Part shown: piece by piece, positions 44,794 to 53,815 of the stretch
How the letters are laid out: each line of letters begins with the position of its first letter
Position numbering within the stretch: position 1 is the first letter of the stretch
Assembly: GCA_046349635.1 (NCBI GenBank)
Contig: JAXMBX010000017.1
Coordinates: 19,665-83,664 of the forward strand
Direction: 5' to 3'
Length of the DNA stretch: 64,000 nt
Source of the DNA: JAXMBX01 sp046349635
Lineage (GTDB): Bacteria; Planctomycetota; Planctomycetia; Planctomycetales; Planctomycetaceae
Program-made: the position numbers and the translations under genes
Notes under the pieces: generated by a model
What the model saw: only the letters and a program-made list of their open reading frames with translations
Database searches by the model: none
Told to the model about the DNA's origin: nothing

Positions 44794-46638
44794 TTAACGC
44801 TTCGACAGCTTGCGCGATGTTCGTAAGGTTTGCCCCAAACCTGACTCGCCCCGTCCGCTTTCCGGAATGACGTGCGCCTGATTTTTGTTTGTCGTCGTCA
44901 GGCTGATCCAGTTGGAATCCACGACTCCTGAACCGATCGCGGCTTCTACCCGAAACTCCACCGTCGCACCGGGCTCGAGATTATTGACGCGTGTCTTGCT
45001 CTTCCCGCTGCTGAGCGTGGTCACCAGGACTGGGGTCGTCTCATCCGAGAAGATCCGATATTCAGACGCGGTCGTTATCGGATTCCATTGCAGCTTCACA
45101 CTCCGCGCCGATTTCACCTTTCCGCTCAAGACCAGCGGATCCGGAGGAGGGGCCGGCAAGGAGACATCCTCGTGTGCTGATTGCGCGGACAACGAACCGG
45201 CGAACGCTTCCACTATCAGCGTGACATTCGCCCCTGCCGGCAGTCCGGTCAGTGTGGTGCTGGTCGTGGAACCATTCACCGCCTGCAGGAGGGATAACTT
45301 CCCATCCGCGACGCGGAAAATCCGGTAGCCGATGGCATCCGCGACCGGATCCCAGGTGAGTTGTGCGGAACTCGGCGAAAGAGGCGTGGCTTGCAAATTC
45401 GTGGGAGCATTCAAGCTGGTGATCGGCGGCGAGTTATACGCCGCAAGATACGGAATCAGCTTGTCCGCCGCAGGCGAACCCAGGCCGGTTGCCAGGTCAT
45501 ACCCCGGCCCTGCATCTTCAAACTCCGTGCTGCCAATTGTGATGTCGTGGAAATGATCTGTCGGCGCGGAGTACAGCGCCTGCAGTGTTTCGTTCGCCCC
45601 GTTCAGCGTCCCCAATCCGTTGATGACCCGCCCCTGGTTCGCAATCGCAATCAAAGCCGCCCACTGTGGTGCCCCGGCACTGGTCCCTTCCAGGCCGATC
45701 CAGCCATGGTCCGGACCAAAGGTGTCATAGACAGCGACACTTACCCCGCCGTTGTAGGAAACGTCCGGCACGGTCCGTCCCACGAATTCTTCACTCACAC
45801 CACCGCCGCCGCTCCATGTCCCCGAGCGGTCGGTCTCCGGCAGCCACGCGGTTTCCTGGCGGATCGTGTTGTCCGAATTCAAATGCAGATTGGTTCCCCC
45901 CACTGCCAGAACACCGGGACTGGTCGCGGGGAAACTGGGAACGCCGTGGTCCCCCGTCGAGACCACGAAGGTAATCCCCTGATGCCCCGGTGGCGTCACC
46001 AGATATTTCGCGGCCAGCGGTTGGTCATAAGAGGCATTCCGTGCCTTGTCGTCGCTCCCCCAACTCATTGAGATGACCGACACTCCCGGCACGTGGCGCG
46101 CGTAATCCACAGCCGCGAACAGGTCACTGTCCGAATTGCTGTTCGCCTCCACGAGCAGGATATCCGCTCCCGGGGCAATCGCGTGGGCCCACTCCACATC
46201 CAGCGCAATTTCCCCTTCCCAGATTTTCCTGGGATCCGTCTTGGGGAGTTTGGTCCCACCGTTCTGATTGACCACTGTGAATGAGGGGGGATCCGGCAGG
46301 CCGAACGCCGCGTTGAATGTCGCCAGATTGGACTCGATGAAGGGATGGTCATAGGCGTCGATGATTGCGATGGTCTGACCGCGCCCATCCGCAGGGGTGG
46401 CCCCGAACACCAACCCCTCGAAGCCGTACGCCGCGCGGATCTGTTCGGGCGTGTACCCCACGCTCTGCGGCCCCGCGAAGGAGGTCGAGGTGACACGCTT
46501 GACCGACGGCTGGGCGAGACTCCCCGCGCTCAGCAGGCAGCGAACCTCCAGACTTTCTCCCTGGGACGGGACGGACACCGATCCCCGCCCTTTCCGGCGG
46601 GCGTTTCGATTCCCCATCCATCCCTTCCAAATCCCCAT
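44794..46638 (-). CDS. Sedolisin-family peptidase, tandem paralogue
   Basis: A 614-residue secreted S53-type protease, closely similar to its downstream neighbour over the whole catalytic domain. The N-terminal motif is GESLEVRCLLSAG (residues 27-39). Catalytic residues are E143 and D147 in GEIALDVEW, D230 in STGDHG, and S320 in EGTSAGAP. DITIGSTEFEDAGPGYDL is the calcium region. Two fibronectin-III-like domains follow (APTNLQATPLSPSSAQLTWD and LSGKVKSARSVKLQWN). It has no propeptide domain, as in its paralogue. The pair most likely arose by local duplication. It is probably cell-surface or secreted, degrading proteins in the environment. The 46639-46844 gap after the next gene is empty. Confidence 0.9.
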   Translation of the reverse strand: MGIWKGWMGNRNARRKGRGSVSVPSQGESLEVRCLLSAGSLAQPSVKRVTSTSFAGPQSVGYTPEQIRAAYGFEGLVFGATPADGRGQTIAIIDAYDHPFIESNLATFNAAFGLPDPPSFTVVNQNGGTKLPKTDPRKIWEGEIALDVEWAHAIAPGADILLVEANSNSDSDLFAAVDYARHVPGVSVISMSWGSDDKARNASYDQPLAAKYLVTPPGHQGITFVVSTGDHGVPSFPATSPGVLAVGGTNLHLNSDNTIRQETAWLPETDRSGTWSGGGGVSEEFVGRTVPDVSYNGGVSVAVYDTFGPDHGWIGLEGTSAGAPQWAALIAIANQGRVINGLGTLNGANETLQALYSAPTDHFHDITIGSTEFEDAGPGYDLATGLGSPAADKLIPYLAAYNSPPITSLNAPTNLQATPLSPSSAQLTWDPVADAIGYRIFRVADGKLSLLQAVNGSTTSTTLTGLPAGANVTLIVEAFAGSLSAQSAHEDVSLPAPPPDPLVLSGKVKSARSVKLQWNPITTASEYRIFSDETTPVLVTTLSSGKSKTRVNNLEPGATVEFRVEAAIGSGVVDSNWISLTTTNKNQAHVIPESGRGESGLGQTLRTSRKLSKR

Positions 46639-46844
46639 GACGCTATTTCCCGGATTCTGCTTCTCGACAATCGTCCTCTGAAAACTATCGGAGAGAGTCC
46701 CGTCTCAATTTCAGACGACACTCCTCCCTTCAAACTTCCCGTCCCGAACGGTTACTCCCGGCAATCAACCTGGGCAGGAACCGCACGACCGTTACAGGTC
46801 CATTTTACCCTACCTGGGCTAGGATCGTTCCAATCCCGCCACTG

Positions 46845-48008
46845 TCAGACGAGTGACATCGGGAGGATTGTGGTCCACTTCGAATCATCGAACGACATTT
46901 CGTTCACCGCCTCGACCAGCACTTCAGTCCCTTTTTTGCTGTTGCTTCCCGAGAGAGTGAAACTGTTCTGGTCAAAACCTTTGAGTTTCCCGGCCAGCTT
47001 CACTTTTGCTCCGACCCGGACATACACCCGGTATTCCGTCGCGCTCGCCACCTGGTCCCAGGTGATTTGCGCCGAAGTCTCGCTCAATTTCTGCGCGGTC
47101 ACATTCTGAGGTGCGGTCGCGGCTGACGGGGCATCGTCGCCGGGGGACTGTCCATTGGGATCCAGCACGTTCCCCTGCTGATCGACGACGTTGTAAACCC
47201 GGTAGCCCTGGAAATCGGTCTGACTCCGTGCCAGGTCCGCAATTTCAAGCCGCTGACGGTCATCGTACCAGCCCCGTTTCTTGTAATTGACGTTGGGGTC
47301 GGTCGCCGACTCCGCGATCTCGTGCGAAGTCACGGAGGTCATCTGGTCGAAGTCCGAGGCGAATCCTTGTGACTGAGAGGTGAAATTCGGTCCTCCTGGG
47401 TAGACGATGACGGCGTAGTGAATATCGGCCTTCTTCCCTGCGGGAGTCGTTCCCGCGTAGCCACCGTGATACGCTAGGAAGATGTTCGCACTCGTCCCGC
47501 CCGCTTTCTCCACCAGGACTCCCTGCTGCACGAACACGACGTACAACTGGTTCTCATCGGGAGCCTGAACCGTCCCGGCAGTGATCAGCGTCTGAATCTC
47601 TTCCCGGATCTCCGAGTCATGAACCAGTTGATCCGAACCCAGATCCAGGCTGTCGAAGACTCCCGGCGCCGCCGATCCGCGGCCGACCTTGTACCCGGCG
47701 TTCGTCAGCATATCCATGTAGCCCCCGCTGACGATGGTGGGGAGAAACTGTTCGAACTGGGCGGCCTGGGACTGCAAAAGGGAATCGGTACTCCAGTTTG
47801 GCCCCAGATAAATCCCCTGCACCTTGACGTTTTCCAGCAATTCACCGCCGTGATAGGTCACCGTCAGCAACTGACGGCTCTCCAGCCCTTCGGCCACACC
47901 TCGCAACAGGGCGCCCAGACGCCGCCCGTTTCTCTTTCCCGGCTGCAGCTTTGCAGACCATCGAACCAGCCGGCGTTGAACCATCGCCAGCAAACTTCTG
48001 ACCGCCAC
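46845..48008 (-). CDS. Secreted protein with LExRxLL motif, HEIAE metallopeptidase-like site and Fn3-like domain
   Basis: A 387-residue protein. The N-terminal GLESRQLLTVTYHG (residues 41-54) is the same secretion-type motif as in the two sedolisins next to it. The central part reads VKVQGIYLGPNWSTD, FVQQGVLVEKAGGTSANIF and the candidate zinc site SVTSHEIAESATDPNV (His229, Glu230). A HExxx-D pattern of this kind occurs in several secreted metallopeptidases, but only one His-Glu pair is certain here. The C-terminal ~90 residues form a fibronectin-III-like domain (APQNVTAQKLSETSAQITWD). The GTG start is uncertain; an in-frame ATG lies eight codons on. It is a possible co-secreted partner of the sedolisins. 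Confidence 0.75.
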   Translation of the reverse strand: MAVRSLLAMVQRRLVRWSAKLQPGKRNGRRLGALLRGVAEGLESRQLLTVTYHGGELLENVKVQGIYLGPNWSTDSLLQSQAAQFEQFLPTIVSGGYMDMLTNAGYKVGRGSAAPGVFDSLDLGSDQLVHDSEIREEIQTLITAGTVQAPDENQLYVVFVQQGVLVEKAGGTSANIFLAYHGGYAGTTPAGKKADIHYAVIVYPGGPNFTSQSQGFASDFDQMTSVTSHEIAESATDPNVNYKKRGWYDDRQRLEIADLARSQTDFQGYRVYNVVDQQGNVLDPNGQSPGDDAPSAATAPQNVTAQKLSETSAQITWDQVASATEYRVYVRVGAKVKLAGKLKGFDQNSFTLSGSNSKKGTEVLVEAVNEMSFDDSKWTTILPMSLV

Positions 48009-48313
48009 TCTGACACCTTTGGATTTCAGACCGCCAACAGTGTTGCTGCATCCTGCTTCCTCTCGCGACCTGCCCGACCAGGCAGAAATTCCAGTATCAG
48101 ATTCGAGACCGATGCTGCGATAGCCGATTTCCTTTTTTTGGGCGGAAATCTTGTCAATTTGCGCGCCAACGTCTACGAAATCGGATCGCGAGCAAGTCGC
48201 CGGAAATAATTCCGGTACATCTTTTGCATTCTAGTGATCCCGGCTGCCAAAACGGACGTTGTTCATAAGACAGCCAGATTGACCGTTTCCTCTTTACTCG
48301 GACATCAAAACGC
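48009..48313. other. Divergent intergenic region
   Basis: About 305 bases between the minus-strand LExRxLL gene and the plus-strand DUF4112 gene. No gene is visible. The right part holds a TTGACC near 48278 but no matching -10 box at the proper distance. It should contain promoters for both genes. Confidence 0.35.
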
Positions 48314-48781
48314 ATGGAAACCATCCATCGCCCTGAAACCATCCTGATCGATCCGGCCTATCCTGGCCGCTCGGGCACCACCTCCCGGACCTTGGACGAA
48401 GTCACCGCTGAAGAAGCGGAAGCAATCCTGGCACAGGCCCGTTTTCTGGCCGTCTTGATGGATAGTTGCCTGGAGATTCCCGGCACCAAGGTGAAACTCG
48501 GTCTCGATGCCCTTATCGGCTTTATTCCCGGCATTGGTGACCTCCTCACGACGACGGTCTCGGGGTACATCATGCTGCTTGCGAAGCGGTGCGGCGTCTC
48601 AAAATGGACCATGGGGAAGATGATTGCCAACACCCTTGTCGATCTCGGCGTCGGGATCATTCCGCTCGTCGGAGACGCGTTCGACGTCGCCTGGAAAGCT
48701 AATCGCAAGAATGTCGCTCTGCTCGAGCAACACCTGCACAAGAAGTTCCCGCACCTCCGTCGCCCGGCGGATCAAAAATAG
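48314..48781 (+). CDS. DUF4112 membrane protein
   Basis: A 155-residue protein matching DUF4112. The core reads ALIGFIPGIGDLLTTTVSGY and later VDLGVGIIPLVGDAFDVAWK, the paired PGxGD/PLVGD pattern of the family, with two hydrophobic hairpins between. A helical end NRKNVALLEQHLHKKFPHLR follows. Family members are small inner-membrane proteins of unknown function. It is convergent with hemB. Confidence 0.88.
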   Translation: METIHRPETILIDPAYPGRSGTTSRTLDEVTAEEAEAILAQARFLAVLMDSCLEIPGTKVKLGLDALIGFIPGIGDLLTTTVSGYIMLLAKRCGVSKWTMGKMIANTLVDLGVGIIPLVGDAFDVAWKANRKNVALLEQHLHKKFPHLRRPADQK

Positions 48782-48800
48782 GGACCCGAAGCAGGAACGG

Positions 48801-49814
48801 TTAAGCCAGCTTCCGGGCGGCATCCTTCGCATGATACGTCAGGATCATGTCCGCCCCGGCCCGCTTGATCGACGTCAGGATCTCAAACATCACTCGTTCT
48901 TCGTCGATCCAACCATTCGCGGCTGCGGCTTTCACCATGGCGTATTCGCCACTGACGTTATACGCAGCCAACGGAACTTCGGGATGGGCATCTTTGACGC
49001 GACGGATGACGTCCAGATAACTCAGCGCGGGCTTCACCATGAGCACGTCCGCCCCTTCCGCCAGGTCCAGCGCAACTTCGCGTAACGCTTCGTTTCCGTT
49101 CGCCGGGTCCATTTGATACGTCCGGCGATCCCCGAATTTGGGGGCGCTCTCGGCAGCTTCCCGGAACGGTCCATAAAACGCGCTGCAGTATTTCGCGGCG
49201 TAGCTCATGATCGGCAGACTCTGAAAACCGGCTCCGTCCAATCCTCGTCGCAATGCAGCGATCATTCCGTCCATCATCCCGCTGGGGGCAATCAGGTCCG
49301 CCCCGGCTTGTGCATGACTGATCGCCTGCTTCACCAGCAGTTCCAGTGTCGCATCGTTGTCGACGTCCGCCTGTCCGTGTGACGTGTGAATTACGCCACA
49401 ATGCCCATGATCGGTGAACTCGCAGAAACAGACATCGGTCATCACCAGCAGTTTTGAACCGGACTGCTTGATCGCACGGACCGCCTGCTGAATGATCCCG
49501 TTCTCAGAATACGAATCGCTCCCCACGGCATCCTTGTGCTCCGGAATGCCGAACAAGATCACCGCGGGAATTCCCAGCCCTTCGATTTCCTGGATCTCTT
49601 TCAGCAGCAGGTCCACCGTCAATTGCGCCTGTCCCGGCATGGACGGAATCGGAACTTTCTGCCCCTGACCATGTTTCACAAACAACGGCAGGATGAAATC
49701 CCCGGGGTTCAGCTCCGTTTCACGCACCATCCGCCGCAACTGCGGATGCGAACGCAACCGCCTCAAACGGACTGCAGGAAACTGACCACCAGATGTATGT
49801 TCTTGGGCACTCAT
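48801..49814 (-). CDS. hemB: Delta-aminolevulinic acid dehydratase (porphobilinogen synthase)
   Basis: A 337-residue tetrapyrrole enzyme that joins two aminolevulinate molecules. Blocks are RRMVRETELNPGDFILPLFV, the metal site DVCFCEFTDHGHCGV (three Cys as in zinc-dependent HemB), GADLIAPSGMMDGMIAALR, the Schiff-base lysine region LMVKPALSYLDVIRR, and YNVSGEYAMVKAAA. The Cys-rich metal loop argues for the zinc form rather than the Asp-rich magnesium form. It follows the aminotransferase gene by 10 bases, so the two are likely co-transcribed. Confidence 0.95.
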   Translation of the reverse strand: MSAQEHTSGGQFPAVRLRRLRSHPQLRRMVRETELNPGDFILPLFVKHGQGQKVPIPSMPGQAQLTVDLLLKEIQEIEGLGIPAVILFGIPEHKDAVGSDSYSENGIIQQAVRAIKQSGSKLLVMTDVCFCEFTDHGHCGVIHTSHGQADVDNDATLELLVKQAISHAQAGADLIAPSGMMDGMIAALRRGLDGAGFQSLPIMSYAAKYCSAFYGPFREAAESAPKFGDRRTYQMDPANGNEALREVALDLAEGADVLMVKPALSYLDVIRRVKDAHPEVPLAAYNVSGEYAMVKAAAANGWIDEERVMFEILTSIKRAGADMILTYHAKDAARKLA

Positions 49815-49823
49815 GCTCAGTCT

Positions 49824-51008
49824 TCAATTCTTCGCGTAAAACTCGTTGGCTGCCGCGACTCCGGCCCCCGGCGACAACTTATATCCCTGTCCCTGCAGGC
49901 AGCTTTCCAGTGCCGCCAGGAAGGTCAACACGTTGCGCGGCCGGCTGGATTCTCCCATCAGGCCGATTCGCCAGGTCTTTCCCTTCATCGGCCCCAGTCC
50001 CCCGCCGATTTCGATTCCGTATCCCTCCAGGAGTTGTTTGCGGACTGCGACGTCATCGACCCCTTCCGGAATGAGCACGGAGTTCAACATGGGCAACTGG
50101 TATCCCTCCGCCACGGAGTATTGAATCCCCAGCGCCTTCAACCCTGCCTTCAGCGCCTTGTGATTTTTCTGATGCCGCGCGAAGCGGGGCTCCAGCCCTT
50201 CTTCGAGCACCAGCCGCAGGGCTTCCCGCAACGCATAGTTCATGTTGATCGGGGCGGTGTGGTGATACGCCCGCTGCTGGCCCCAGTAATTCCGAATCAA
50301 GGAAAGGTCCAGGTACCAACTGGCGACCTTTGCCTTCCGCTGGTCCATTGCCTCCAGCGCTTTCGCACCGAATGTCACCGGCGACAGTCCCGGTGGGCAA
50401 CTCAGATTCTTCTGCGTCCCGCTGTAGACCGCATCCAATTGCCACTTGTCCACTTCAACCGGCAGCCCCCCCAGCGACGTCACGGTGTCCACCAGCAAGA
50501 GTGCCCCGGCGTCGTGCACGATCTTTGAAATCTCTTCCAACGGTTGCAGCGCCCCGGTCGAGGTTTCCGCGTGGACGATCCCCAGCACTTTCGGAGAGTG
50601 CTTCTTCACCGCCGCTGAGATTTCCTCGGGCGAAAAGACTTCACCGTACGGCCGTTCGATCGTCAGCACGTTCGCTCCGGCTCGTCCCGCCACATCCGCC
50701 ATGCGGCCGCCGAACACGCCGTTGACGCAGACCACCATCCGGTCACCCGGCTCGATCAGGTTGACGACGCAGGTTTCCATCCCGCTGCTGCCGGTCCCGC
50801 TCATGGCCATCGTCAACGGGTTCTGGGTCCGGAAGACTTCTCGCAACATTTTCTGCGTTTCGTCCATGACCTGCAGGAAGTAGGGATCGAGGTGCCCCAC
50901 CGTCGGTGCCCCCAACGCCGCCAGCACACGGGGAGGCACGTCACTCGGCCCGGGCCCCATCAGGATGCGGGAGGGAGGATTCAACTGCGGCGCAATGTTC
51001 TGGGTCAT
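49824..51008 (-). CDS. Class V aminotransferase, alanine-glyoxylate type
   Basis: A 394-residue PLP aminotransferase, likely alanine- or serine-glyoxylate aminotransferase. The start block RILMGPGPSDVPPRVLAALG is typical. MSGTGSSGMETCVVNLIEPG binds the phosphate. The cofactor Asp lies in LLVDTVTSLGG and the PLP lysine in AVYSGTQKNLSCPPGLSPV. YHHTAPINMNYALREALRLV is the substrate region. The start at 51008 has AAAGGA upstream and matches the family N-terminus. It lies 10 bases upstream of hemB and 51 bases after the isochorismatase-like gene. Phosphoserine aminotransferase is less likely. Confidence 0.92.
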   Translation of the reverse strand: MTQNIAPQLNPPSRILMGPGPSDVPPRVLAALGAPTVGHLDPYFLQVMDETQKMLREVFRTQNPLTMAMSGTGSSGMETCVVNLIEPGDRMVVCVNGVFGGRMADVAGRAGANVLTIERPYGEVFSPEEISAAVKKHSPKVLGIVHAETSTGALQPLEEISKIVHDAGALLLVDTVTSLGGLPVEVDKWQLDAVYSGTQKNLSCPPGLSPVTFGAKALEAMDQRKAKVASWYLDLSLIRNYWGQQRAYHHTAPINMNYALREALRLVLEEGLEPRFARHQKNHKALKAGLKALGIQYSVAEGYQLPMLNSVLIPEGVDDVAVRKQLLEGYGIEIGGGLGPMKGKTWRIGLMGESSRPRNVLTFLAALESCLQGQGYKLSPGAGVAAANEFYAKN

Positions 51009-51059
51009 CTCAATCAATCCTTTTAAGTTCTGTGTCCCGCTTAATTCTGTTTTCTGCAA

Positions 51060-51635
51060 TCAATTCTGTTTCACCAGGGCACTCAACGCCTTGAACTGCG
51101 GGTCGCTGGAACACTCGCACCATTCAAACAGGACCGACTCCGTCGTGATCAGAGTGACGCCGCTGTCCGACAGCCGCCGCAGCGCAATCTCCCAGTCCAG
51201 TTTCCCTCGGCTCGCCACCGCATCCGCGACGACAAACACCTGATATCCCTGCGAAACGAGATCCAAAGCCGTCTGCATCACGCAGACGTGTGCCTCGATC
51301 CCGCAGATGACGACCTGGGTCCGCCCATCATCCCGCCCATGGGCCGCCGGCCACTCCAAGACCTCCGCACAACTGAACCGCAGCTTGTCCGGCACGTTTC
51401 CCAGCAGGCTCCGTAACGGTTCCGTGGTCGGTCCCAAGCCTTTTTTGTATTGCTCGGTCGCTGAGATCGGCACTTCGAACAGCCCCGCTCCTTCCAACAG
51501 CTTGCGACAGTTCCGGGTGGTTTTTTCCGCGACCGGAATCAATGGCAACAGCTTCTCCTGCATGTCGACGAGCAGGAGCAGGCTCCGCCGTCGATCTACC
51601 AGTTCCGCACTGCGAAAGTAATTGGGGCCGTTCAT
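51060..51635 (-). CDS. Isochorismatase-family cysteine hydrolase
   Basis: A 191-residue hydrolase of the isochorismatase/YcaC superfamily. The catalytic Asp is in LLLVDMQEKLLP (about residue 24) and the nucleophilic Cys in VICGIEAHVCVMQTALDL. A lysine of the triad should lie near ATEQYKKGLG. FVVADAVASRGKLDWEIALR is a typical late block. The start is chosen at MNGPNYFRSAELV because upstream codons lack similarity. The substrate is unknown; family members cleave amides or isochorismate. It shares direction and spacing with the aminotransferase, hemB and hisA genes. Confidence 0.9.
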   Translation of the reverse strand: MNGPNYFRSAELVDRRRSLLLLVDMQEKLLPLIPVAEKTTRNCRKLLEGAGLFEVPISATEQYKKGLGPTTEPLRSLLGNVPDKLRFSCAEVLEWPAAHGRDDGRTQVVICGIEAHVCVMQTALDLVSQGYQVFVVADAVASRGKLDWEIALRRLSDSGVTLITTESVLFEWCECSSDPQFKALSALVKQN

Positions 51636-51742
51636 CGTCGATCTTCTTCTGGTAACCCCCCAGCGCGAACGCGGGGTGCTGCAACACAACTCTGTTCAAA
51701 CCATCATACCCGGCTCTGACCAGACCGGACCACTTGCCAAGT

Positions 51743-52495
51743 TCACTTCGCCATTACTTTCTGGACGGTTTGCAGGGCCTCCGGCAGGGCAATCGTCCCT
51801 TCGTACAACGCCCGCCCGATGATCGCCCCCACCAGTTTCGGACGCTGCTTGCTCTCGACCGCCAGCCGTTCCACGTCCTTTAATGTACTGACGCCTCCGG
51901 AAGCAATCACCGGGAGTCCCAGGTCCGTTAAGGCGAGCATGTCGGAAATCGTCGCTTCATCGACCCCCTGCATCATCCCATCGTTGGCGATGTTCGTATA
52001 AATCACCGCCGCCAACGGCACCCCCACGAACTTTTTCGCCAGTTCAATCGCGGGGGTTTTGGAGACTTCCAGCCAGCCCTCCGTCGCAACCATCGAATCC
52101 CGCGCGTCCAGTCCGAGCGCCAGCCGATGCGGGTATTGCTCCGCCATCCGGCAGAACCAGTCTGGTTGTTTCAACGCCTGCGTCCCCACGATCACCCGGT
52201 CAATCTGAATCTCTTCCAGCATCAGCCGGATCGAGGCTTCGTCCCGGATCCCACCTCCCAACTCGCAGGGGATCGTCAGCGCTCCGACGATCGCCCGGAT
52301 GGAACTGAGATTCACCGGCTTCCCCGCCTTGGCCCCATCCAGGTCCACCAGGTGCAGCCGGCTTCCTCCCTGGTTTTGCCAGCGGACCGCCATCTCAGCG
52401 GGGTCGTTGGAAAAGACCGTCTCCTGCTGGTAGTCCCCTTGTCGCAGGCGGACACACTGCCCCCCTCGCAAATCAATCGCCGGTAAAAGTTCCAT
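51743..52495 (-). CDS. hisA: Phosphoribosylformimino-5-aminoimidazole carboxamide ribotide isomerase
   Basis: A 250-residue TIM-barrel enzyme of histidine synthesis. It begins MELLPAIDLRGGQCVRLRQG, with the catalytic Asp in AIDLRGG. LHLVDLDGAKAGKPVNL and ELGGGIRDEASI are phosphate-site blocks. LALGLDARDSMVATEGW and YTNIANDGMMQGVD (second catalytic Asp region) follow, then VIASGGVSTLKD and GAIIGRALYEG. The ATG at 52495 has AAGGGA upstream. No other his genes are adjacent. Confidence 0.95.
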   Translation of the reverse strand: MELLPAIDLRGGQCVRLRQGDYQQETVFSNDPAEMAVRWQNQGGSRLHLVDLDGAKAGKPVNLSSIRAIVGALTIPCELGGGIRDEASIRLMLEEIQIDRVIVGTQALKQPDWFCRMAEQYPHRLALGLDARDSMVATEGWLEVSKTPAIELAKKFVGVPLAAVIYTNIANDGMMQGVDEATISDMLALTDLGLPVIASGGVSTLKDVERLAVESKQRPKLVGAIIGRALYEGTIALPEALQTVQKVMAK

Positions 52496-52727
52496 AATTC
52501 CCTTGAGATCCGAATCCGATGGTCGTCCGCCTGCCAAACCTCCAGAGTATTTCCTCCCCCTCCGCAAGAAAAGTCCTCCGCCCTGAAAACCGGTGGCAAG
52601 CGGTTCATGGAGTAGCTAAGCTGACACAATTCCACATCGGAAACACCCGCCTACCGGTTTCGCCCCCGGGCACGCCGGTTGAGGCGCTTTTACAAACAGC
52701 CGAGATTCCTACGTTTTGGAGGTTTTG

Positions 52728-53711
52728 ATGTTACACCACTGGATCCGCCCTCTGCTCTCGATCACGTTGTTCTCGGCTCTCCTCACCCCGGCTGCATTCG
52801 CCGCCGACAAGTCCCCCGCCTGTCTCGACGGTAAATCCGCCGGGCCTGACTTCGCCCTTCAGGGCGAATACGTCGGACGGGGCGCCGACGGTGCAATTGG
52901 TGCCCAGGTCATCGCCCTCGGCAACAGTGAATTCGATGCCGTGATTTATCACGGCGGCCTCCCCGGCGCAGGCTGGGACGGCAAGGCCCCCACGAAAATC
53001 CACGGCAAGACCGTCGATGCCGCCACCGAGTTTTCCAGCGATAAAGGGAAAGGGATCATCAAGGATCAACGTTTCTCGGGCGATCTCGGCGGACAATTCG
53101 AACTTCGCAAGGTCGAACGCCAGTCCCCCACCATGGGAGCCAAGCCCCCCGAAGGGGCGATCGTGCTCTTCGACGGCAAAAACGTCGACGCCTGGGACAA
53201 CGCCGCCATCGAGCAGGGTGATCTCCTCGGTGTGACGAAGGGAGTCGGCCCGCGCACCAAGCAGAAGTTCAGCAGCTACACTCTGCATATCGAATTCCGC
53301 AGCCCGTACATGCCCGCTGCCCGGGGCCAGGGACGCGGCAACAGCGGTGTCTACCTCAACGACCAATACGAATGCCAGGTCCTCGACTCCTTCGGCCTCT
53401 CCGGCGAGAACAACGAGTGTGGCGGCTTCTACCAGATCGCCAAGCCCCTCGTGAATATGTGCCTCCCCCCCTTGAGCTGGCAGACCTATGACATCGAGTT
53501 CACCGCCGCCAAGTATGAAGGGGACAAGAAAGTCGCCGACGCCGTCGCTCACGTCAAACACAACGGCGTGGTCATTCACGATCATCTGAAACTTCCCAAG
53601 TTCACCCCCGGTGGCGGACAGGCGGACGAAAGCAAACCTGGTTCATTCTTCCTGCAGAACCACGGCAATCCGGTCCACTACCGCAACATCTGGGTCGTCG
53701 AAAAGAAGTAA
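52728..53711 (+). CDS. DUF1080 (3-keto-disaccharide hydrolase-like) exported protein
   Basis: A 327-residue secreted protein. The signal peptide is PLLSITLFSALLTPAAFAAD. An N-terminal ~110-residue beta region (LQGEYVGRGADGAIGAQVIA) is followed by the DUF1080 concanavalin-like domain. Its signatures are IVLFDGKNVDAWD, SYTLHIEFRSPYMP, GNSGVYLNDQYECQVLDSFG and GSFFLQNHGNPVHYRNIWV. Planctomycetes carry many such proteins; some family members hydrolyse 3-keto-disaccharides, but the substrate here is unknown. The ATG at 52728 has a strong GGAGG 6 bases upstream. Confidence 0.92.
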   Translation: MLHHWIRPLLSITLFSALLTPAAFAADKSPACLDGKSAGPDFALQGEYVGRGADGAIGAQVIALGNSEFDAVIYHGGLPGAGWDGKAPTKIHGKTVDAATEFSSDKGKGIIKDQRFSGDLGGQFELRKVERQSPTMGAKPPEGAIVLFDGKNVDAWDNAAIEQGDLLGVTKGVGPRTKQKFSSYTLHIEFRSPYMPAARGQGRGNSGVYLNDQYECQVLDSFGLSGENNECGGFYQIAKPLVNMCLPPLSWQTYDIEFTAAKYEGDKKVADAVAHVKHNGVVIHDHLKLPKFTPGGGQADESKPGSFFLQNHGNPVHYRNIWVVEKK

Positions 53712-53815
53712 CCCGCGTTTGAATGCAGAGATCGGGTGGCACTGGCTCTGCCAGTGTCCGCCTGATTCGCATCAATGTCATCCAATCTCCCTCGGGCCGC
53801 AGAGGGAATGATTCC

